NCBI GenBank assembly: GCA_030746295.1
Contig: JASLMY010000208.1
Coordinates: forward strand, 1 to 8,930
Length of the DNA stretch: 8,930 bases
From: Alphaproteobacteria bacterium
GTDB taxonomy: Bacteria > Pseudomonadota > Alphaproteobacteria > GCA-2731375
Reading direction: 5' to 3'
The translations under genes and the position numbers were made by a program. Below are positions 6,113 to 8,930 of the stretch, piece by piece; the stretch's first letter is position 1, and each line of letters opens with the position of its first letter. The notes beneath the pieces are model-generated. The model saw nothing but the letters and a program-made list of their open reading frames with translations, was not told where the DNA came from and made no database searches.

Positions 6113-6182
6113 CCACCCGCTCGCCCGTCCCAACCACCCCAAGGGTACCATTCATGGGTGGTTGCGACGGCGGAGCGGGTGG
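6113..6182. repeat. 70-nt imperfect inverted repeat (27-bp arms) between convergent genes; possible bidirectional terminator
   Basis: The left arm 6113-6139 and right arm 6156-6182 can pair at 24 of 27 positions around a 16-nt loop that contains GGTACC. The outer 10 bp (CCACCCGCTC with GAGCGGGTGG) and inner 9 bp (CAACCACCC with GGGTGGTTG) are perfect; the three mismatches fall in the middle 8 bp. Two G-U pairs and a G-C pair can extend the base outward. The right arm contains the 8-mer GGGTGGTT twice (6156-6163 and 6177-6184). It fills most of the 122-bp gap between secB and the convergent HTH gene, the right place for a bidirectional terminator. There is no T-run directly after either arm, and the stem is longer than a usual terminator. 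An intergenic palindromic repeat family or a mobile-element remnant is possible. Confidence 0.7.
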
Positions 6183-6204
6183 TTCAGCCAAACTCGAAAA
6201 CGGG

Positions 6205-6771
6205 CTAGCGCCGGCGCAGCATCTCTACCAAGGCCGCCAGCACGTCCTTGACCTCGGCCTGAGCTTCGGCACGGCCGCTCGTGCGCGCCTGCTGCAAGTC
6301 GGCCTCGGCCGACGCCGGCAGCGCCAGCTTGTTGGTCAGGTCGCCGATTCGCTGCTGCGCCGTCTGCAGCAACGTCGTCAACCGGCGGATTTCCTCGCTG
6401 TAGTTGTCGGCCAGTCGTTCTGTCCGTGCCCGCTCGGCTTGTAGCTCCGAAGTCATTCCGTCGATCTGATGCTCCAGCCGGCCGATCTGGCGGCGGAGAT
6501 CGCGGGCCCAGGCCTCCGCCAGGTCCTCGTAGTCGCGATTGGCTTGCCGGGCCGCTGCCTGCAGCCGCCCGATCTCGGCTGCCAGTTGGCCGTTTGGTTG
6601 GTCGTCGACCAAGTGGTCGGTGGGGCCGCTTGGCCGGGCGTCGTCGGCGATCGACACATAGACCCGGCCATCCCGCCGCTCGGCCCCGAGGGTGCCCCGT
6701 TTTATCCTGTTTCTAACCGCGTTTTCGGAGATTCCGAGATCTCGCGCCGCGGTCCTGACCGTCACCCACAA
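6205..6771 (-). CDS. Unrecognised HTH DNA-binding protein with long coiled coil
   Basis: I do not recognise a named family. With the TTG start the protein is 188 residues and entirely soluble. Residues 1-42 look like a helix-turn-helix with a wing: VRTAARDLGISENAVRNRI, then GRVYVSI, similar in style to excisionase/MerR-like HTH_17 domains. A polar linker follows, then a highly charged, Leu/Arg/Glu-rich helical region at about 62-150 that should form a coiled coil, and a short terminal helix at about 165-188. This layout recalls KfrA-type plasmid proteins only in general plan. The TTG at 6771 is chosen because GAGGA at 6779-6783 is spaced 7 nt from it and the HTH begins immediately. A GTG at 6789 and an ATG at 6843 are in frame, but the ATG lies upstream of the candidate -10. 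The gene follows dnaQ with its own apparent promoter and converges on secB. Its role is unknown; DNA binding is inferred. Confidence 0.72.
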   Translation of the reverse strand: MWVTVRTAARDLGISENAVRNRIKRGTLGAERRDGRVYVSIADDARPSGPTDHLVDDQPNGQLAAEIGRLQAAARQANRDYEDLAEAWARDLRRQIGRLEHQIDGMTSELQAERARTERLADNYSEEIRRLTTLLQTAQQRIGDLTNKLALPASAEADLQQARTSGRAEAQAEVKDVLAALVEMLRRR

Positions 6772-6778
6772 GGCGCCG

Positions 6779-6783
6779 TCCTC
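6779..6783 (-). promoter_or_regulatory. Shine-Dalgarno supporting the TTG start of the HTH gene
   Basis: GAGGA reads 6783 to 6779 on the minus strand, 7 nt before TTG at 6771-6769. The alternative GTG at 6789 has no comparable site upstream, so this short site decides the start call. Confidence 0.5.
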
Positions 6784-6797
6784 GCCCACGCTCGGTT

Positions 6798-6810
6798 GGC
6801 CGAATCGGCC
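6798..6810. repeat. 13-bp palindrome at the predicted transcription start of the HTH gene
   Basis: GGCCGA and TCGGCC are perfect inverted copies around one central base. The site sits just downstream of the candidate -10 and covers the expected start point, a usual operator position. Autoregulation by the HTH protein is a guess; GC-rich palindromes are common in such genomes. Confidence 0.4.
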
Positions 6811-6813
6811 GCG

Positions 6814-6843
6814 ACCATAGCACGGCCGGGGCCATCCGGCCAA
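6814..6843 (-). promoter_or_regulatory. Candidate sigma70-type promoter for the HTH/coiled-coil gene
   Basis: On the minus strand TTGGCC (6843 to 6838, 4/6) and TATGGT (6819 to 6814, 4/6) are 18 nt apart, just after the dnaQ stop. Transcription would start near 6807, giving a leader of about 36 nt to the TTG. The spacer holds GGCCGG/CCGGCC inverted copies (6824-6829 and 6836-6841), which overlap the -35. The call is by eye only. Confidence 0.38.
6824..6841. repeat. 6-bp inverted repeat inside the candidate promoter spacer
   Basis: GGCCGG at 6824-6829 and CCGGCC at 6836-6841 flank a 6-nt centre, between and overlapping the -35 and -10 elements of the HTH gene promoter. It could be an operator or part of a weak dnaQ terminator; no T-run follows on the minus strand. 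Confidence 0.35.
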
Positions 6844-6864
6844 ACCCCGGCTGGGCTGACCGGC

Positions 6865-7539
6865 TCAGTCGCGCTTCCAGATCGGCATCGGGATCTCGGC
6901 GGCGACAAATTCCTCGTGCGCCGCCACCTCTGCAGCGTTCGGCGCGTGCGCTCTGGGCGGCCGCGTCGTCGTCTCGAGGCGCGTCGTCGGTGCGGCTTCG
7001 ACGTTTCGATCCAGAGTCAAATCCGGCTGGCGGCCGCCGACCAGCTCCAAATAGACCTCGGCCAAGAGCTCGGCGTCCAGCAGCGCGCCGTGCTTGGCTC
7101 GGGCCGAGGCGTCGATGGCAAAGCGGCGGCAGAGCGCGTCCAGACTGGCCGGCGCGCCAGGATACTTCTGCCGCGCCAGGCGCACCGTGTCGACGGCGCG
7201 ATCGGCCGCGATCGGCGGCCGGTCCAGGGCCGCGAGCTCGGCATTGAGGAACTTGAGGTCGAAGCCGGCATTGTGGATCACCAGCCGGCTGTCGCCGACA
7301 AAGTCTTGAAACGTCTCGACAATCTCGTGGAACTTGGGCTGATCGGCAAGGAACCCGTCGGACAGCCCGTGGACCTCGAAGGCCTCATGCGGCATCTCGC
7401 GCTCGGGATTGATGTAGAGCTGCAGGCTCTCGCCGGTCGGCAGGTGGTTCACCAGCTCGACGCAGCCGATCTCGACGACCCTGTGGCCGGCGGCCGGGTC
7501 GAGGCCCGTGGTCTCGGTATCGAGGACGACTTCACGCAT
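6865..7539 (-). CDS. dnaQ: DNA polymerase III epsilon subunit, 3'-5' proofreading exonuclease
   Basis: DnaQ removes misincorporated nucleotides for the replicative polymerase. The 224-residue protein has a complete DEDDh exonuclease domain: ExoI DTETTGLD with D7 and E9, [12 protein letters not shown] at about 57-68, Exo[13 protein letters not shown] with D94, and Exo[16 protein letters not shown] with H150 and D155. After about residue 172 a Thr/Pro/Arg/Ala-rich linker leads to a short hydrophobic C-terminal segment ending near PMPIWKRD, consistent with binding to the polymerase alpha subunit. The ATG overlaps the coaE stop by 8 bp (ATGCGTGA), supporting translational coupling. The Shine-Dalgarno is weak (AGAAGAG). 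It is probably the last gene of an aroE-coaE-dnaQ unit, an order I recall from many alphaproteobacteria. Confidence 0.96.
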   Translation of the reverse strand: MREVVLDTETTGLDPAAGHRVVEIGCVELVNHLPTGESLQLYINPEREMPHEAFEVHGLSDGFLADQPKFHEIVETFQDFVGDSRLVIHNAGFDLKFLNAELAALDRPPIAADRAVDTVRLARQKYPGAPASLDALCRRFAIDASARAKHGALLDAELLAEVYLELVGGRQPDLTLDRNVEAAPTTRLETTTRPPRAHAPNAAEVAAHEEFVAAEIPMPIWKRD

Positions 7540-8200
7540 GTATGGCTCTTCTGGACGGGTGGTCGGACGGCCGGGGCCGGGCCCGCGCCCGTGGCGGCCA
7601 GCGATGGCCCCGCCGACCGCGCAGCAGTGTGACGATGCCGGCGACGTGGTTCAAGGCCAATCGCCGGCCGAGGCCGGTCGGGATGACGAAATCGGCGCGC
7701 TGGCGCTTGATCGCGTCGGGAACCTGTTGCGCCAGGATGCGGCGGAACTTCTCCGGCGTCATGTTGGGACGGCGGAGCACCCGCTGGCGCTGCACCCTGG
7801 CCGGCGCCGAGACCACCGCGATGGCGTCGGTGCGGGCCTCGCCCCCGGTCTCGAAGAGGAGCGGCACGTCGAGCACCACCAAGGGCACCCCGAGCCGCGC
7901 CGCGCGGGCGAGAAACCGGCGCTGGGCGCGACCCGCGAGGGGGTGCAGGACGGCTTCGAGACGGCGTAGTGCTGCACCATCGGCGAAGACCCGGGCGCCG
8001 AGCTCGGCGCGGTCGACAGCACCATCGCGGACCACGCCCGGAAACAGCTCCTCGACCCGCCCCACCGCCTCGCCGCCCGGGGCCAGGAGGCGATGCACGG
8101 CGGCGTCGGCATCGTAGACCGGCACGCCCAGACGGCGGAACATGGCGGCTGTCTCGGTCTTGCCCATGCCGATCGAGCCGGTGAGGCCGAGGACGAACAT
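7532..8200 (-). CDS. coaE: Dephospho-CoA kinase
   Basis: CoaE phosphorylates the ribose 3'-hydroxyl of dephospho-CoA with ATP, the last step of coenzyme A synthesis. The 222-residue product begins with the P-loop [11 protein letters not shown] (5-15, K14 and T15). It then shows [11 protein letters not shown] with D30 and D32, HP at 86-87, DVPLLFE at 111-117, [15 protein letters not shown] at about 143-159 and RADFVI at 168-173. The start ATG at 8200 gives the P-loop its usual place at the N-terminus. The same frame is open far upstream, but that part lies antisense to nothing real and only shadows aroE. The tail after about residue 195 is rich in Arg, Pro and His, beyond the usual fold. The gene follows aroE by 7 bp and overlaps dnaQ by 8 bp. 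Confidence 0.95.
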   Translation of the reverse strand: MFVLGLTGSIGMGKTETAAMFRRLGVPVYDADAAVHRLLAPGGEAVGRVEELFPGVVRDGAVDRAELGARVFADGAALRRLEAVLHPLAGRAQRRFLARAARLGVPLVVLDVPLLFETGGEARTDAIAVVSAPARVQRQRVLRRPNMTPEKFRRILAQQVPDAIKRQRADFVIPTGLGRRLALNHVAGIVTLLRGRRGHRWPPRARARPRPSDHPSRRAIHA

Positions 8201-8207
8201 CGGCCGT

Positions 8208-8930
8208 TCAGCCCTGGATATCGGCCAGGATGTGCGCCCGCAGCGCCGCCGTGACCGCGGGCGCGGTGCCGAACCAGGCCTCGAAGCCGGGCCGGGCCTG
8301 GTGCAACAACATGCCGAGGCCGTCGACGACCCGATTGCCCCGTCGGCGTGCCGCCGCCAAGAGGTCGGTTTCGAGCGGCGTGTAGACGATGTCGTTGACC
8401 ACCGCCTCGGTCGGCAGACAGCCGAGGTCCAAGGCCAGGGGCGGCTGCCCTTCCATGCCGAGCGAGGTCGTGTTGACGAGCAGCGCCGCCTCGGCCAGCC
8501 GATCGGCCGCCGCTGCCCAAGAGACGGCACTGCAGCGCTTCCGCTCCAGCTCACGGCCGAGTCGTTCCGCCCGTTCCAAGGTGCGGTTGACGATCCGGAT
8601 CTCAGGCGTGCCCCGCTCCAGAAGTGCTGCGATGACGGCCCTGGCAGCACCGCCGGCGCCGAGAACGACCGCCGGGCCGGTGTCCACCCGCCAGCCGGCG
8701 GCGTCCTCCTCCAAGGCGGCGACGAAGCCGAAACCATCGGTGTTGGAGCCGTTCAAGCGGCCCTCGGCGTCGACGACGACGGTGTTGACGGCGCCAATGC
8801 GCCGCGCCATCGGATCGACCTCATCCATGACGGCGAGTGCCGCTTCCTTGTGCGGCAACGTCAGGTTGCAGCCGGCGATGGCGAGCCTCGGCAAGGCGCG
8901 AAGCGCTGTTTCCAGGTTCTCCGGCCGGAC
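8208..8930 (-). CDS. aroE: Shikimate dehydrogenase (5' end off the window)
   Basis: AroE reduces 3-dehydroshikimate to shikimate with NADPH in aromatic amino acid synthesis. The 240 residues present lack the first 35-40 or so of a normal length of about 275. The substrate domain shows CNLTLPHKE with catalytic-type K28 (numbering from the window edge), GAVNT at 46-50 and NTDGFG with D65. The NADP-binding domain shows GAGGAARA at 91-98, NRT at 115-117 and VNTTSLGM at 152-159. Then come [12 protein letters not shown] at 180-191 and GLGMLLHQA at 204-212. All key residues visible are intact. The reading frame continues open to the right edge, where the codons upstream of residue 13 ([11 protein letters not shown]) are still typical AroE sequence, so the start lies outside. 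It is followed by coaE after 7 bp. Confidence 0.96.
   Translation of the reverse strand, partial: VRPENLETALRALPRLAIAGCNLTLPHKEAALAVMDEVDPMARRIGAVNTVVVDAEGRLNGSNTDGFGFVAALEEDAAGWRVDTGPAVVLGAGGAARAVIAALLERGTPEIRIVNRTLERAERLGRELERKRCSAVSWAAAADRLAEAALLVNTTSLGMEGQPPLALDLGCLPTEAVVNDIVYTPLETDLLAAARRRGNRVVDGLGMLLHQARPGFEAWFGTAPAVTAALRAHILADIQG

Noticed and set aside
6772..6843. ATG at 6843 as start of the HTH/coiled-coil protein
   Set aside because: The extra residues (MAGWPRPCYGRG and onward) resemble translated non-coding DNA and the codon lies inside the candidate -35. The TTG at 6771 has a well-spaced GAGGA.
1..8930. CRISPR arrays, tRNA or rRNA genes, transposases, phage or defence genes
   Set aside because: Looked for on both strands by eye; no repeat-spacer pattern, cloverleaf-type sequence, transposase motif or defence-type enzyme was found. 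The 30-nt repeats near 3700 are directly abutting with no spacers.

Overview
The window reads as a piece of chromosome from a high-GC alphaproteobacterium, probably Rhodospirillales-like. This rests on strong G/C bias at third codon positions, the protein flavours, and gene order. The series aroE-coaE-dnaQ, convergent secB, and fxsA divergent from a Tim44-like gene followed by mltA is a neighbourhood I recall from many alphaproteobacteria. The species call is inference; no search was run.

Layout, left to right. Minus strand: lutB (5' part only, running off the left edge) and lutA form a tightly coupled lactate-oxidation operon with a plausible promoter in the 78-bp gap after mltA. Next on the minus strand come mltA (lytic transglycosylase) and a Tim44-like inner-membrane protein, 6 bp apart. 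A 224-bp divergent region carrying three 30-nt repeats separates them from plus-strand fxsA. fxsA converges on a minus-strand PLP enzyme of the D-cysteine desulfhydrase/ACC deaminase family, which is divergent from plus-strand secB. secB converges on an unrecognised HTH plus coiled-coil gene, with a large imperfect hairpin between them. Then minus-strand dnaQ, coaE and aroE (5' end off the right edge) form a compact run with an 8-bp overlap and a 7-bp gap.

How the genes fit together. The backbone is housekeeping: aromatic amino acid synthesis (AroE), coenzyme A synthesis (CoaE), replication proofreading (DnaQ), and envelope or protein-export functions (SecB, FxsA, Tim44-like, MltA). Three parts look like lineage-specific additions to it: the lut genes, the PLP enzyme between fxsA and secB, and the HTH/coiled-coil gene between dnaQ and secB.

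I see no CRISPR array, tRNA, rRNA, transposase or phage gene, and no convincing new multi-gene system. The best leads are the HTH/coiled-coil orphan with its palindrome-flanked promoter, the 70-nt intergenic hairpin, the 30-nt in-frame repeats before the Tim44-like gene, and the active-site substitutions in the PLP enzyme.
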